Shown: positions 8,722 through 17,315, counted from the first letter of the stretch. The stretch is 64,000 nt of DNA from Microbacterium limosum (GCF_036324365.1 NZ_CP137080.1:2046001-2110000), one strand, 5' to 3'. Made by a program: numbers and translations. Notes: a model not told the origin generated them from the letters alone.

Positions 8722-9072
8722 GCCTCAGCCGCCGAAACACCATATCCGCGCCGAACCACCGTCCGACGAACGGTGTTTCGACGCGAAAGTGGTGTCTCGG
8801 CGCGGGACGCTACGCGCTCAGAAGTCCCGGTACTCGTCATGGGCCGCGTGATCACGCGGATCTTCGGGGTTTGCAGCGGTGCCGTGCCCTCTGCGTGCCA
8901 CTCTGAAACAGGCTCTCATTTCTGCCGCTTTTCGCAGCGCGTGGCACGTTTCTAGGGTAGCCACGCGTGACGCGGGCGGCAACGATTGCCCGACGCACCC
9001 TCGCTTCGATAGGAATTTGAGGATCGATTCAGAAGAAGAGCTGCGGGCCGAGCCGCGCGAGGGCGCACGGTA
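8722..9072. other. Intergenic stretch with gene remnant, no intact gene
   Basis: On the minus strand 8826-8890 reads open as ...NPEDPRDHAAHDEYRDF then TGA, which looks like the C-terminal tail of a lost gene; its family is not recognisable. The att-like repeat (8883-8907) follows. The remainder, 8908-9072, is more AT-rich and holds no supported gene. Confidence 0.4.
8883..8907. repeat. Att-like direct repeat, left copy
   Basis: 25 nt, 22 of them identical and in the same orientation as 20129-20153; the core is CTGCGTGCC. The pair brackets the copper/IS/integrase block and may be attL/attR of the original island. Confidence 0.4.
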
Positions 9073-10521
9073 CTATGCGACGTCGACGGTGGCCATCATG
9101 CCAGCGTCTTCGTGATCAAGGATGTGGCAATGGTAGACGCTGCGCCCCGGGTGACGCGCGAAGTCGACGAGCACCCGCACTCCATCCTGCGCGGGAACAT
9201 TGATGACGTCGCGCCAAGTGGGTTCACTGACCGGTTGCCCACCCGCTTCGATCACCTGCATCGGCCAAATGTGCAGATGGAAGGGGTGATCCATAGGGGT
9301 GGGGTTCGTGATGAGCCACTCCTCGACGGCCCCTGCAGCAACGTGTTGGTCCACTCGGTCCATGTCGAAGGCACGACCGTCGAACCCGAAATCCATCATG
9401 CTTCCGCCACCGCCCATCATCATCCCCATTCCCATGGTGAAGGTGATCTCGCGCTGCCGTGCGACGGGCTGCTCGCGCAGATCTCGAACCGACGGTCGTT
9501 CTAGTGCCGCGCCCGGCGCAGCAACTTCTTGCCCCGCGACAGTGAGCGTGGCAATGGTCTCGGGACCGGAGAGGTTCTGGCCTCCCATCATTCCCATCCC
9601 GCCGCGGTCATAACCCAGCGTCTGAAACTCACCACTCCCAGCGCTCATGCTCACGAGAAGATCGGCGCGATTGCCGGGCGCTAGAAGTACCTCCCGCACT
9701 TCCGGAGGAGCCTGCTCGTGGCCGCCGTCGATCCCGAGCAACTCAAGACGTTGCCCAGGCAGGGCCAAGCGAAGGTAGCGCGAGGTGCATGCATTGATCA
9801 CACGCCAGCGTTCCTGCTCCCCAGGTCGTGCCGACATGTGCGGACGGTGCTGACCATTGACCAACAGGAGATCACCTTCGCGGCCCATCATCACGTCCGC
9901 GCCCGAGGCGGCCGCAATCTGTCCGCCAGGAGTCAGTGAAATGTCCGAGACGACGAGCACCCGCTCGCGGCTGATGGGCATGTGGCCATCCTCGACGATC
10001 AGCGCACCGTACAAGCCGCCGAATATCTGGTCGGCAACTGAGCCATGCCGGTGAGGGTGATACCAGAACACCCCAGGCGGATGATCCTCTGGCAACGTGA
10101 ATCGGTAGTCAAAGCTCTGCCCCGGGTCTATCGAGAGGAAAGGGTTGTCACCGTTCCCCGCGGGAGACACCTGTAGTCCGTGCGTATGCAGGTTGGTTGG
10201 GGTGTCCAGTTCGTTCCGCAACTGCACCTCGATGGAGTCCCCCGGTCGCACGCGCCAGGTCCGTCCCGGCACCATGCCGCCGTATGTCAGGGCATGCACC
10301 TGACGTCCGGCGATGGTCAATTCGCGACGCGCGGCAACGAGGTCGACCTGCAGCAACCCGCCGCTGCTTCGTAACACCTCCGGCTCGATCAGCAGTTCTC
10401 CATCGGCCATTGCTCTGCCCCAGGGGAGGCCTGTTTGAGAGAGACCGATCCCGCCGATGACGACACCGAGCCCTCCCAGAGCGCCGAGCTGGAGCGCCTG
10501 TCGACGGGTAATGGGTTTCAT
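9073..10521 (-). CDS. Multicopper oxidase (CueO/CopA-like), Tat-exported
   Basis: 482 residues. The N-terminus has a twin-arginine signal (TRRQALQLGALGG, about 5-17). Three cupredoxin domains follow. Copper ligands are visible: HTHG (112-115), HPHRHG (155-160), HPFHLHIW (about 424-431) and the type 1 site YHCHILDHEDAGM (463-475, with a Met axial ligand). Methionine-rich stretches (MGMMGG and MGMGMMMGGGG) resemble those of cuprous oxidases. The expected role is oxidation of Cu(I) to Cu(II) outside the membrane. Its ATG overlaps the stop of the SHOCT gene (ATGA), so the two are translationally coupled. Base composition is visibly less GC-rich than the chromosome around it. Confidence 0.93.
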   Translation of the reverse strand: MKPITRRQALQLGALGGLGVVIGGIGLSQTGLPWGRAMADGELLIEPEVLRSSGGLLQVDLVAARRELTIAGRQVHALTYGGMVPGRTWRVRPGDSIEVQLRNELDTPTNLHTHGLQVSPAGNGDNPFLSIDPGQSFDYRFTLPEDHPPGVFWYHPHRHGSVADQIFGGLYGALIVEDGHMPISRERVLVVSDISLTPGGQIAAASGADVMMGREGDLLLVNGQHRPHMSARPGEQERWRVINACTSRYLRLALPGQRLELLGIDGGHEQAPPEVREVLLAPGNRADLLVSMSAGSGEFQTLGYDRGGMGMMGGQNLSGPETIATLTVAGQEVAAPGAALERPSVRDLREQPVARQREITFTMGMGMMMGGGGSMMDFGFDGRAFDMDRVDQHVAAGAVEEWLITNPTPMDHPFHLHIWPMQVIEAGGQPVSEPTWRDVINVPAQDGVRVLVDFARHPGRSVYHCHILDHEDAGMMATVDVA

Positions 10522-10778
10522 GCGTCGGGTGCTCGGTCAAGTCGTTGACGTCGCTCGTCGTACTCGGTGGTGTCAATTTCGCCACGGGCATAGCGCTCAT
10601 CGAGCAACTCGCGAGCCCGGTTGCTCTCGGTGCGATGAGGTGACTGTCGAGGATCGCGTGCAGCAAAGACTCGAACTAGGAGCACAATGAGTACGGTAAT
10701 TCCCACCAGGAGCAGGATGAGGAAAACCCAGCTCCAGCCCATACCCCACCAACCCATGTGGTCCCAGTTCGGCCCCAT
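10518..10778 (-). CDS. SHOCT-domain small membrane protein
   Basis: 86 residues from ATG at 10778, preceded by GGAGGTGAGG. A Trp/Met-rich N-terminus (MGPNWDHMGWWGMGWSW) leads into one transmembrane helix (about 17-38). A linker and a C-terminal SHOCT module (ARELLDERYARGEIDTTEYD, about 56-75) follow. The His/Met-rich start could bind copper, but that is inference. SHOCT membrane proteins often accompany metal-resistance genes. It is co-transcribed with, and overlaps, the multicopper oxidase gene. Confidence 0.85.
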   Translation of the reverse strand: MGPNWDHMGWWGMGWSWVFLILLLVGITVLIVLLVRVFAARDPRQSPHRTESNRARELLDERYARGEIDTTEYDERRQRLDRAPDA

Positions 10779-10888
10779 TACCCTCACCTCCGAGGTGCTG
10801 ACTCCGCAAACTCCGGCGGGCAACTGTTGGGGTGGTATCGGCAACTCAGCCGCTGTTCCAGCAATCGTCGAATGGAGTCTTTGCCTCG

Positions 10889-10894
10889 ATTTTA
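10889..10894 (-). promoter_or_regulatory. Possible -10 box for the SHOCT-oxidase operon
   Basis: TAAAAT on the minus strand, about 110 nt before the SHOCT start; no convincing -35 is seen. The rest of 10779-11111 holds no gene apart from the divergent operator at 11030. Confidence 0.35.
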
Positions 10895-11029
10895 CTTGAG
10901 ACCCGATTCCCCGACCATGTGTAATTACTGCGGGTGAATCGGGCGCTGGGAAGCTGAAGATGCGTCTGCACCTGATCGAGGTCTCGTACCGAGGTCGTGT
11001 CCGCCCGAGACGAACGGATTGCCAGGTGG

Positions 11030-11044
11030 TACCCCTGGGAGGTA
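11030..11044 (+). promoter_or_regulatory. CsoR-like copper operator in a divergent promoter
   Basis: TACCCCTGGGAGGTA is a near-palindrome with the TACCC...GGGTA pattern of CsoR/RicR sites. It lies between a possible -35 TTGCCA (11019-11024) and a -10-like TATCGC (11043-11048) that would drive the rightward gene. Binding would block the promoter. Confidence 0.5.
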
Positions 11045-11111
11045 TCGCCTCGACATGATTGAATAGCATGTGCAAGTCAAGTTGCGACGTACCGGTCCGG
11101 GAGGTGTTGGA

Positions 11112-11205
11112 GTGTCAGTTCAAGGCGCCCTCCCCTCGGCCCTGTTCGACCTGAAGCCTCGCCGATTCATCGTCGCCCTGTTCGCGATCGGTGCACTGCT
11201 GCTGT
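11112..11205 (+). pseudogene. Membrane-protein gene cut by IS110
   Basis: A GTG at 11112 after GGAGGTGTTGG opens about 31 codons (VSVQGALPSALFDLKPRR followed by a hydrophobic helix, FIVALFAIGALLL). IS110 begins at 11206, and a stop follows shortly inside it. The rest of the gene is not recognisable beyond the IS cluster. Its promoter carries the CsoR-like site, so it was probably a copper-responsive gene; its family cannot be identified from this fragment. Confidence 0.5.
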
Positions 11206-11505
11206 GTGAATCGCCTGTAAGTCTCTGAAGTGGCTGGCCTGGGGTCGGCTGGCAGGGTGGGTGCTGGTGCTCCGTCTGGTCGTGACTCTTGAATCGCCTG
11301 GCCTCCCGCTTCGGCGGGGTGCCTTTCCCAGGATCTGTCCGGCCGGGTGGGTGCCGGCGCCGACCCTGCCCACTCCGATGGCTTGATCAGAAGCTTGCCC
11401 GACCGTTCACGGCGGTCGTGGCCCATTACAGGCCTGCCTCGAAGTGACCATTCCCGGGTCGACGCCAGCAGTGACGTCAACCCAGTGGAGAGGATCACGG
11501 TCACC
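11206..11505 (+). ncRNA. Candidate bridge RNA in the IS110 left end
   Basis: 300 nt without a gene precede the recombinase gene. They contain a UUCG-capped hairpin (CCCGC-TTCG-GCGGG, 11305-11318) and a second stem (GACCG/CGGTC, 11401-11417). Two similar GGGTGGGTGC segments (about 11257 and 11345) could be the two guide loops. IS110 elements of the IS621 type encode bridge RNA in this position; for this copy it is inference. Confidence 0.45.
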
Positions 11506-12573
11506 ATGACCATCGTCGCAAACACGTTCGCGTATGTCATCGGCGCGGACACCCATTCCAGAACACACACTCTCGCCGTGCTCGACGCGCGCACTGGCGC
11601 CAGAGTGGACACTCGGACCTTCCCGACGACGCCGGCGGGATTATCACGCGCGGTCGCGTGGATCGCTCGGCGCACCAGCGGGCTGGCCGATGTGCTCGTA
11701 ACGATCGAGGGCGTCGGCTCGTATGGCGCCCGGCTCGCGAGAGCATGCCAGGACGCCGGCTACCGGGTCGTGGAGTCGTTCCCGACAGCGGCACGTGAAC
11801 GTCGCGGACGAGGCAAGAGCGACGAGATCGACGCGGAACTGATCGCCCGCTCCGTGCTCGGCGTCGATGCCGACAACCTCCGTGATCCGCGTCAGGACGC
11901 GGGAGTCCGCGCGGCGCTGCGGGTGCTGATCGGCGCCCGCGACCTCATCAACCTCGAACGCACCAGGTCGATCAACGCCTTGACCGCGCTGCTTCGAACG
12001 GTCGACCTCGGCATCGACGCCCGCGCCTCGCTCACCAAGAAGCAGCTCGCGGCGATCGAGTCCTGGCGCACGCGACAGGAGGACCTCGCGACCGCGACAG
12101 CCCGCCGGGAAGCGATCCGGCTGGCCCGACGGGTTGCCGTCTGCGATGAGGACCTCGCTGCTAACCGTGACGAGATCACCGCGCTGGTCGCCGCCAGCGA
12201 CGCCGCAATCCTGCTCGACGAGCCCGGGATCGGCGCGATCAACGCGGCCGTGATCATCGCCGCCTGGTCACACCCCGGCCGGGTCCGCTCCGAAGCAGCG
12301 TTCGCCGTGCTCGCCGGCGTCAGTCCCGTGCCCGCCTCGAGCGGAAACACCACCCGTCATCGCCTCAACCGAGGAGGCGACAGGCGTCTGAACAGAGCCT
12401 TATCGTCGATCGCGCTGACCCGAATGTCGCACCACCCGCCGACCCGCGCCTACGTCGAACGCCGACGAGCCGAAGGACGCACCACCAAGGAAATCCGCCG
12501 CTCACTCAAGCGATACATAGCCCGCCAGCTCTACCGCCGCCTCAGCGAGCAGAGCGGACTTGACAACACATAG
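11506..12573 (+). CDS. IS110-family recombinase (DEDD transposase)
   Basis: 355 residues from ATG at 11506 (MTIVANTFAYVIGADTHSRT). The N-terminal RuvC-like DEDD domain has Asp in VIGADTHS (about 14), Glu in VTIEGVGSYG (about 71) and the GKSDEIDAELIA block (about 105-116). A C-terminal Transposase_20 domain follows, with LLDEPGIGAINAAVIIAAW and a Ser-containing SPVPASSGNTTRHRLNRGG region supplying the nucleophilic serine. The gene is intact and the product is identical to that of copy 2. An in-frame GTG/ATG further upstream is possible, but it lies inside the structured non-coding end. Confidence 0.92.
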   Translation: MTIVANTFAYVIGADTHSRTHTLAVLDARTGARVDTRTFPTTPAGLSRAVAWIARRTSGLADVLVTIEGVGSYGARLARACQDAGYRVVESFPTAARERRGRGKSDEIDAELIARSVLGVDADNLRDPRQDAGVRAALRVLIGARDLINLERTRSINALTALLRTVDLGIDARASLTKKQLAAIESWRTRQEDLATATARREAIRLARRVAVCDEDLAANRDEITALVAASDAAILLDEPGIGAINAAVIIAAWSHPGRVRSEAAFAVLAGVSPVPASSGNTTRHRLNRGGDRRLNRALSSIALTRMSHHPPTRAYVERRRAEGRTTKEIRRSLKRYIARQLYRRLSEQSGLDNT

Positions 12574-12593
12574 AAGCATCCTGGGTTTCGTTC

Positions 12594-13521
12594 CTATCGG
12601 GTTCCCTGTCCGGCGGTTGCCGACTGGGGTGATTCTTGGTCAGCGTAGTACGCGGCTTCGATCTCGGCGGGGGTGCGGTAGCCGAGCTCTCCGTGGAGGC
12701 GGGAGTTGTTCCACCACCACACGTACTCGAGGGTCGCGAGCTCGACCTGCTCGACCGTCCGCCACGGGCCCCGGCGGCGGATCAGCTCGGTCTTGTAGAG
12801 CCCATTGACCGCCTCGGCGAGGGCGTTGTCATAACTGTCGCCCACGGTTCCCGTGGAGGGTTTCGCGCCGATCTCGACGATCCGATCCGTGTAGACCACA
12901 GAGAGATAGTTCGACCCGTGGTCCGCGTGATGGACGAGCTCATCGAGCGGCCCCGCAGCGTTGAACGCGGCCATGTTCAACGCTTGCAAGCGGCAGCACG
13001 TCGGCCTTCAACGTCGACGCGACGTTCCAGCCGACGATCATGCGGGAGAACACGTCGATTACGAACGCGACATACGCGAACCCCGCCCACGTCGCGACAT
13101 AGGTGATGTCCGCGACCCACAGCCGCCGCGGCGCGAGAGCAGTGAAGTCGCGTTTGACGAGGTCCTGCGGTTGCGGGATCGTCGGATCGGACTTCGTCGT
13201 GAACACCTTCTTCGACCGCGCCACCCCGCGCACTCCCGCGAGGCCCATGAGGCGGGCGGTCTGATCACGGCCGACATCCCACCCCTGTCGTCGCAACAGC
13301 GCATGCATCTTCCGCACGCCGTAGACGCCGTAGTTCTCCTCGTGGAGAAGGCGGACCTCCGGCACGAGCAGCTCGTCACGCAGCTGCCGGGCCGAGGGCA
13401 CGCGGGTCTTCGCGGCGCGATACCCGCGGGAGGTGAGGAACCCTGGCACCGTGTCCCGGAGGACACGGCAGAGGAACTCGACCCCGAACTGATCCCGATG
13501 CTCGTCGATGAAGCGGATCAT
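12594..13521 (-). pseudogene. IS3 transposase orfB, frameshifted
   Basis: From ATG at 13521 it encodes the HTH_21 region (MIRFIDEHRDQFGVEFLCRVL), the YGVRKMHALLRRQGW motif and the start of the rve integrase core (LWVADITYV, first catalytic Asp). At about 12991 one extra base breaks the frame after KADVLPL. The remainder (HHADHGSNYL with the second Asp, SYDNALAEAVNGLYKTELI with the catalytic Glu) continues in another frame to a TAG at 12594. The protein cannot be made whole without a second frameshift, so this IS3 is probably inactive. Confidence 0.8.
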
Positions 13522-13526
13522 GTCGG

Positions 13527-13841
13527 TCAGGGCCGGTCGAGCTCCTTCGCGAAAAACACGCTCGCAGCCTTGAGGACCTCGTTCGCTTTCCGCAACTCGG
13601 CGTTCTCCCGCTTGAGCCTCGCGTTCTCCTCGGCAACATCGGTCGGGACGCCGGGCCGGTGGCCCGCGTCGACCTCGCGCCGGCGATGCCACACCCGCAG
13701 CGTCTCTGCGCTCACACCGAGCAGCCCGGCGACATGACGCACCGCGACCATCAGGTTCGGATGCGAGGGCTTCGCCTCGTCCAGCATCCGCAACGCCTTC
13801 TCCCGCATCTCGGGCGAGTACTTCTGATTCATCGGTTCCAT
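13527..13841 (-). CDS. IS3 transposase orfA (helix-turn-helix)
   Basis: 104 residues (MNQKYSPEMREKALRMLDEA...). An HTH_Tnp_1 domain (about 1-60) is followed by a leucine-zipper-like coiled coil (ENARLKRENAELRKANEVLK). It binds the IS ends. orfB begins 6 nt past the stop, or in the -1 frame through a GTTTTTCGCG stretch where programmed frameshifting would join the two. It is intact, but its partner is broken. Confidence 0.85.
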   Translation of the reverse strand: MEPMNQKYSPEMREKALRMLDEAKPSHPNLMVAVRHVAGLLGVSAETLRVWHRRREVDAGHRPGVPTDVAEENARLKRENAELRKANEVLKAASVFFAKELDRP

Positions 13842-13877
13842 CCTTGCTTGAAGAACGGAACGAAACCCAGGATGCTT

Positions 13878-14945
13878 CTATGTGTTGTCAAGTCCGCTCT
13901 GCTCGCTGAGGCGGCGGTAGAGCTGGCGGGCTATGTATCGCTTGAGTGAGCGGCGGATTTCCTTGGTGGTGCGTCCTTCGGCTCGTCGGCGTTCGACGTA
14001 GGCGCGGGTCGGCGGGTGGTGCGACATTCGGGTCAGCGCGATCGACGATAAGGCTCTGTTCAGACGCCTGTCGCCTCCTCGGTTGAGGCGATGACGGGTG
14101 GTGTTTCCGCTCGAGGCGGGCACGGGACTGACGCCGGCGAGCACGGCGAACGCTGCTTCGGAGCGGACCCGGCCGGGGTGTGACCAGGCGGCGATGATCA
14201 CGGCCGCGTTGATCGCGCCGATCCCGGGCTCGTCGAGCAGGATTGCGGCGTCGCTGGCGGCGACCAGCGCGGTGATCTCGTCACGGTTAGCAGCGAGGTC
14301 CTCATCGCAGACGGCAACCCGTCGGGCCAGCCGGATCGCTTCCCGGCGGGCTGTCGCGGTCGCGAGGTCCTCCTGTCGCGTGCGCCAGGACTCGATCGCC
14401 GCGAGCTGCTTCTTGGTGAGCGAGGCGCGGGCGTCGATGCCGAGGTCGACCGTTCGAAGCAGCGCGGTCAAGGCGTTGATCGACCTGGTGCGTTCGAGGT
14501 TGATGAGGTCGCGGGCGCCGATCAGCACCCGCAGCGCCGCGCGGACTCCCGCGTCCTGACGCGGATCACGGAGGTTGTCGGCATCGACGCCGAGCACGGA
14601 GCGGGCGATCAGTTCCGCGTCGATCTCGTCGCTCTTGCCTCGTCCGCGACGTTCACGTGCCGCTGTCGGGAACGACTCCACGACCCGGTAGCCGGCGTCC
14701 TGGCATGCTCTCGCGAGCCGGGCGCCATACGAGCCGACGCCCTCGATCGTTACGAGCACATCGGCCAGCCCGCTGGTGCGCCGAGCGATCCACGCGACCG
14801 CGCGTGATAATCCCGCCGGCGTCGTCGGGAAGGTCCGAGTGTCCACTCTGGCGCCAGTGCGCGCGTCGAGCACGGCGAGAGTGTGTGTTCTGGAATGGGT
14901 GTCCGCGCCGATGACATACGCGAACGTGTTTGCGACGATGGTCAT
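13878..14945 (-). CDS. IS110-family recombinase, identical copy
   Basis: 355 residues, the same as the product of 11506-12573 in every position. See that entry for motifs. Perfect identity of two copies points to recent duplication. Confidence 0.92.
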   Translation of the reverse strand: MTIVANTFAYVIGADTHSRTHTLAVLDARTGARVDTRTFPTTPAGLSRAVAWIARRTSGLADVLVTIEGVGSYGARLARACQDAGYRVVESFPTAARERRGRGKSDEIDAELIARSVLGVDADNLRDPRQDAGVRAALRVLIGARDLINLERTRSINALTALLRTVDLGIDARASLTKKQLAAIESWRTRQEDLATATARREAIRLARRVAVCDEDLAANRDEITALVAASDAAILLDEPGIGAINAAVIIAAWSHPGRVRSEAAFAVLAGVSPVPASSGNTTRHRLNRGGDRRLNRALSSIALTRMSHHPPTRAYVERRRAEGRTTKEIRRSLKRYIARQLYRRLSEQSGLDNT

Positions 14946-15245
14946 GGTGACCGTGATCCTCTCCACTGGGTTGACGTCACTGCTGGCGTCGACCCGGGAA
15001 TGGTCACTTCGAGGCAGGCCTGTAATGGGCCACGACCGCCGTGAACGGTCGGGCAAGCTTCTGATCAAGCCATCGGAGTGGGCAGGGTCGGCGCCGGCAC
15101 CCACCCGGCCGGACAGATCCTGGGAAAGGCACCCCGCCGAAGCGGGAGGCCAGGCGATTCAAGAGTCACGACCAGACGGAGCACCAGCACCCACCCTGCC
15201 AGCCGACCCCAGGCCAGCCACTTCAGAGACTTACAGGCGATTCAC
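14946..15245 (-). ncRNA. Candidate bridge RNA of IS110 copy 2
   Basis: Same 300-nt non-coding left end as copy 1, in reverse orientation. The identical sequence would give the same guide specificity. Confidence 0.45.
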
Positions 15246-15442
15246 GCTTGCGCTCGATAGGCACACCTGATCGCCTTGCAGCACGTATGGCCGAGGCGGA
15301 CAGCTTTCGGACCCTGATCCCAGGCGACCCAGAATGGCCGGTCGCTCTCAATGACCTCCGCGCACGAGCACCCGGGACTGCTGCACGAGTAGGTGACATC
15401 TGATCTGGCTTGCCCGGGAGGGCGGCCTGGAAGGATGGCATC

Positions 15443-15751
15443 GTGCCAAAGCCTTATCCCACCGAGTTCCGTGACGACGTGGTCCGCGTCGCGAGGAGCC
15501 GTGAGCCCGGAGTGACGATCGAGCAGATCGCGAAAGACTTCGGGGTCCACCCGATGACGCTGCAGAAGTGGATGCGTCGCGCCGATATCGACGAGGGCGC
15601 CAAGCCTGGCCAGACCCGCACCGAGGCGGCTGAGATCCGTGAGCTGAGGAAGCGGAACCGGCTGCTCGAGCAGGAGAACGAGGTGCTCCGGCGGGCCGCG
15701 GCGTATCTGTCGCAGGCGAACCTGCCGGGAAAAGGTTCTACCCGCTCGTGA
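15443..15751 (+). CDS. IS3 transposase orfA
   Basis: 102 residues from GTG at 15443 (VPKPYPTEFRDDVVRVARS). An HTH domain (IEQIAKDFGVHPMTLQKWMRR) is followed by a coiled coil (LRKRNRLLEQENEVLRRAAAYL). At the end, GGGAAAAGG could support the -1 frameshift that joins orfA to orfB in IS3 elements. The gene is intact. Confidence 0.85.
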   Translation: MPKPYPTEFRDDVVRVARSREPGVTIEQIAKDFGVHPMTLQKWMRRADIDEGAKPGQTRTEAAEIRELRKRNRLLEQENEVLRRAAAYLSQANLPGKGSTRS

Positions 15752-16636
15752 CGGAGCTCGCCGCCGCGGGGATCCCTGTGACGGTGACGTGTCGGTGCTC
15801 AAGCTCTCCCGCCAGCCCTACTACCGGTGGCTCGCGGACCCCATCGCTACCAGCGAGGTGGTGGAGGCGTATCGCGCGAACGCGCTGTTCGACGCGCATA
15901 GGGACGATCCCGAGTTTTCGGGCACCGGCTCCTTGCCGACGAAGCCGCCGAAGCGGGCGAATCCATGTCGGATCGGACGGCGTGGCGGATCGCGTCCAGC
16001 AACGGCTGGTTCAGCGCGTTCGGGAAGCCCAAGCGCAGCAAAGGACGCCGACCGGGTCCGCCGGTGCACGACGATCTCTGCGCGGTGGTCGACGAGGACG
16101 GACGGACGCGGCACGTGTTCGCGGCCGACGCGCCGAACGAACTCTGGCTCGTCGACATCACGGAGCACAAGACCGCGGAAGGCAAGCTCTACTGCTGCGC
16201 GATCAAAGACGCGTTCTCCGGCCGGATCGTCGGGTACTCGATCGACTCCAGGATGAAGTCGCGGCTGGCCGTTCAGGCTCTCGAGAACGCGGTCGCAATG
16301 CACGGCGACGTCGCCGGCTGCATCGTGCATAGCGATAGGGGCAGTCAATTTCGCAGTCGGAAGTTCCTGCGTGCTCTGGCCCGCCATCGCATGGTCGGGA
16401 GCATGGGAAGAGTTGGATCGAGCGGGGACAACGCGGCGATGGAATCGTTCTTCGCTTTGCTGCAGAAGAACGTCCTCGACCGCCGCACTTGGACCACCCG
16501 TGAGCAGTTGCGGATCGCGATTGTCACCTGGATCGAACGGACCTATCACCGCCGACGCAGACAGCGTCGGCTCGGGCGTTTGACGCCCATCGAGTTCGAG
16601 AACATCATGAACACGACCGTCGCACTGGCGGCGTGA
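15748..16636 (+). pseudogene. IS3 transposase orfB with two frameshifts
   Basis: Three frames are needed to read it. TELAAAGIPVTVTC loses a base at about 15793, then VLKLSRQPYYRWLADP continues to DDPEF. A 2-bp gain at about 15921 shifts again to the DEAAEAGESMSDRTAW frame. The last part (15965-16636) is a clean rve domain with LWLVDITEHK (Asp), HSDRGSQF (Asp) and NAAMESFFALLQKN (Glu). Two shifts beyond the programmed one mean the element is decayed. Confidence 0.85.
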
Positions 16637-16646
16637 CTACAACCTG

Positions 16647-17315
16647 TCACCTATCCGTGCAGCAGTCCCTGATGTCCTCACTTTCATCATGGTCGGCATC
16701 ATGGCGAACCGATTCCTGACGAGGAATCGAGACGCTCGGCGCCGCTGGAATGATGCCGTCGCGAGCCGCTTGGCGCAGGATCATCATGAGCACGATCAGC
16801 ACCGGCCTTGTGATGCCGTTGAACTTCGATTTCGGGTTCAGCGGCGCTGGGATCTTGTCGAGTCGATCTGTCATCACACGGATGCGGTTGACGTCGATAT
16901 CCCTCATCGGGGTGTCTCCGAACTCAGGAACGAGATAGCCCGAGACCTTGCCCTGATACGAGCGGACGGTGCCGACGGCACGTATCTTGCCGCTTCGGTT
17001 GGGCTCGGTCTTGATCATCTGCAGCCATCGCTTGGAGTACTCCTCGAAGCCCATGGATCGCGACTGCTCGGCGGCAGTCTCGGCGCGGCGTCGCTCCGCA
17101 ATGACTTCTGGCGGCTCCCACAAGCCGAGCGAGATCTTCGAGTGCATCGACGCAAGCCACTTTCGCGCATCAGTCTTCGTGACGAACGTCAGCGCCTTAT
17201 CGTCCTCGGTTCGCGCTGGGTACATCTCGCCATCTGGCGCGGGATAGCGGGCCTGCCAACGACCCGACGGGAGCTTACGCAACCGACCCCAGGCCTCGCG
17301 TTTCACCGTGCTCAT
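16647..17315 (-). pseudogene. Phage/ICE-type tyrosine integrase, N-terminal part only
   Basis: 222 codons from ATG at 17315 with GGGAGGTCATC upstream. The N-terminal arm-type DNA-binding domain (WGRLRKLPSGRWQARYPAPDG, TFVTKTDARKWLA) is followed by the SAM-like core-binding domain (FEEYSKRWLQMIK; TVRSYQGKVSGYLVPEFGD). The reading frame is cut by the IS3 at about 16665, and the catalytic domain (R-H-R-Y) is missing. It was probably the integrase that brought in the copper island. IS21 sits 68 nt upstream of its start. Confidence 0.8.

Larger units (their letters stand above)
11206..12580 (+). mobile_element. IS110-family element, copy 1
   Basis: It starts GTGAATCGCCTG and ends near the tnp stop, in the ACACATAGAAGCATC region. 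It has a ~300-nt non-coding left end and no classical terminal inverted repeats, as is usual for IS110. It is identical in protein sequence to copy 2 (13871-15245) and lies in opposite orientation. Confidence 0.85.
12581..13870 (-). mobile_element. IS3-family element, decayed, between the IS110 copies
   Basis: It has orfA and orfB with a frameshift in orfB. The terminal repeat CTGGGTTTCGTTCC is present at both ends. Its outer boundaries merge with the IS110 right ends, so exact limits are uncertain by some 10 nt. Confidence 0.75.
11206..15245. repeat. Giant inverted repeat: 1,389-bp arms around a 1.26-kb centre
   Basis: 11206-12594 and 13857-15245 are reverse complements (coordinate sum 26451 throughout). 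The two encoded recombinases are identical. The arms include the IS110 copies plus about 14-19 bp of the terminal inverted repeat of the central IS3 element (CTGGGTTTCGTTCC). Confidence 0.85.
13871..15245 (-). mobile_element. IS110-family element, copy 2 (inverted)
   Basis: Mirror image of copy 1, with its left end at 15245. The outer flanking DNA differs from that of copy 1 (GCTTGCGCTCG here, read outward). Confidence 0.85.
15379..16664 (+). mobile_element. IS3-family element, second type, decayed
   Basis: Terminal inverted repeats: TGCTGCACGAGTAGGTGACA at 15379 and the complement of TGCTGCACGGATAGGTGACA ending at 16664. The match extends outward by GGGAC/GTCCC, so the true ends could be 5 nt further out. 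No target duplication is seen. The insertion truncates the integrase gene on its right. Confidence 0.8.

Noticed and set aside
11203..15250. 3-bp GCT target duplication at the outer ends of the IS110 nest
   Set aside because: The left flank ends GCTGT directly before the element while the right begins GCT. The alignment needs an arbitrary boundary.
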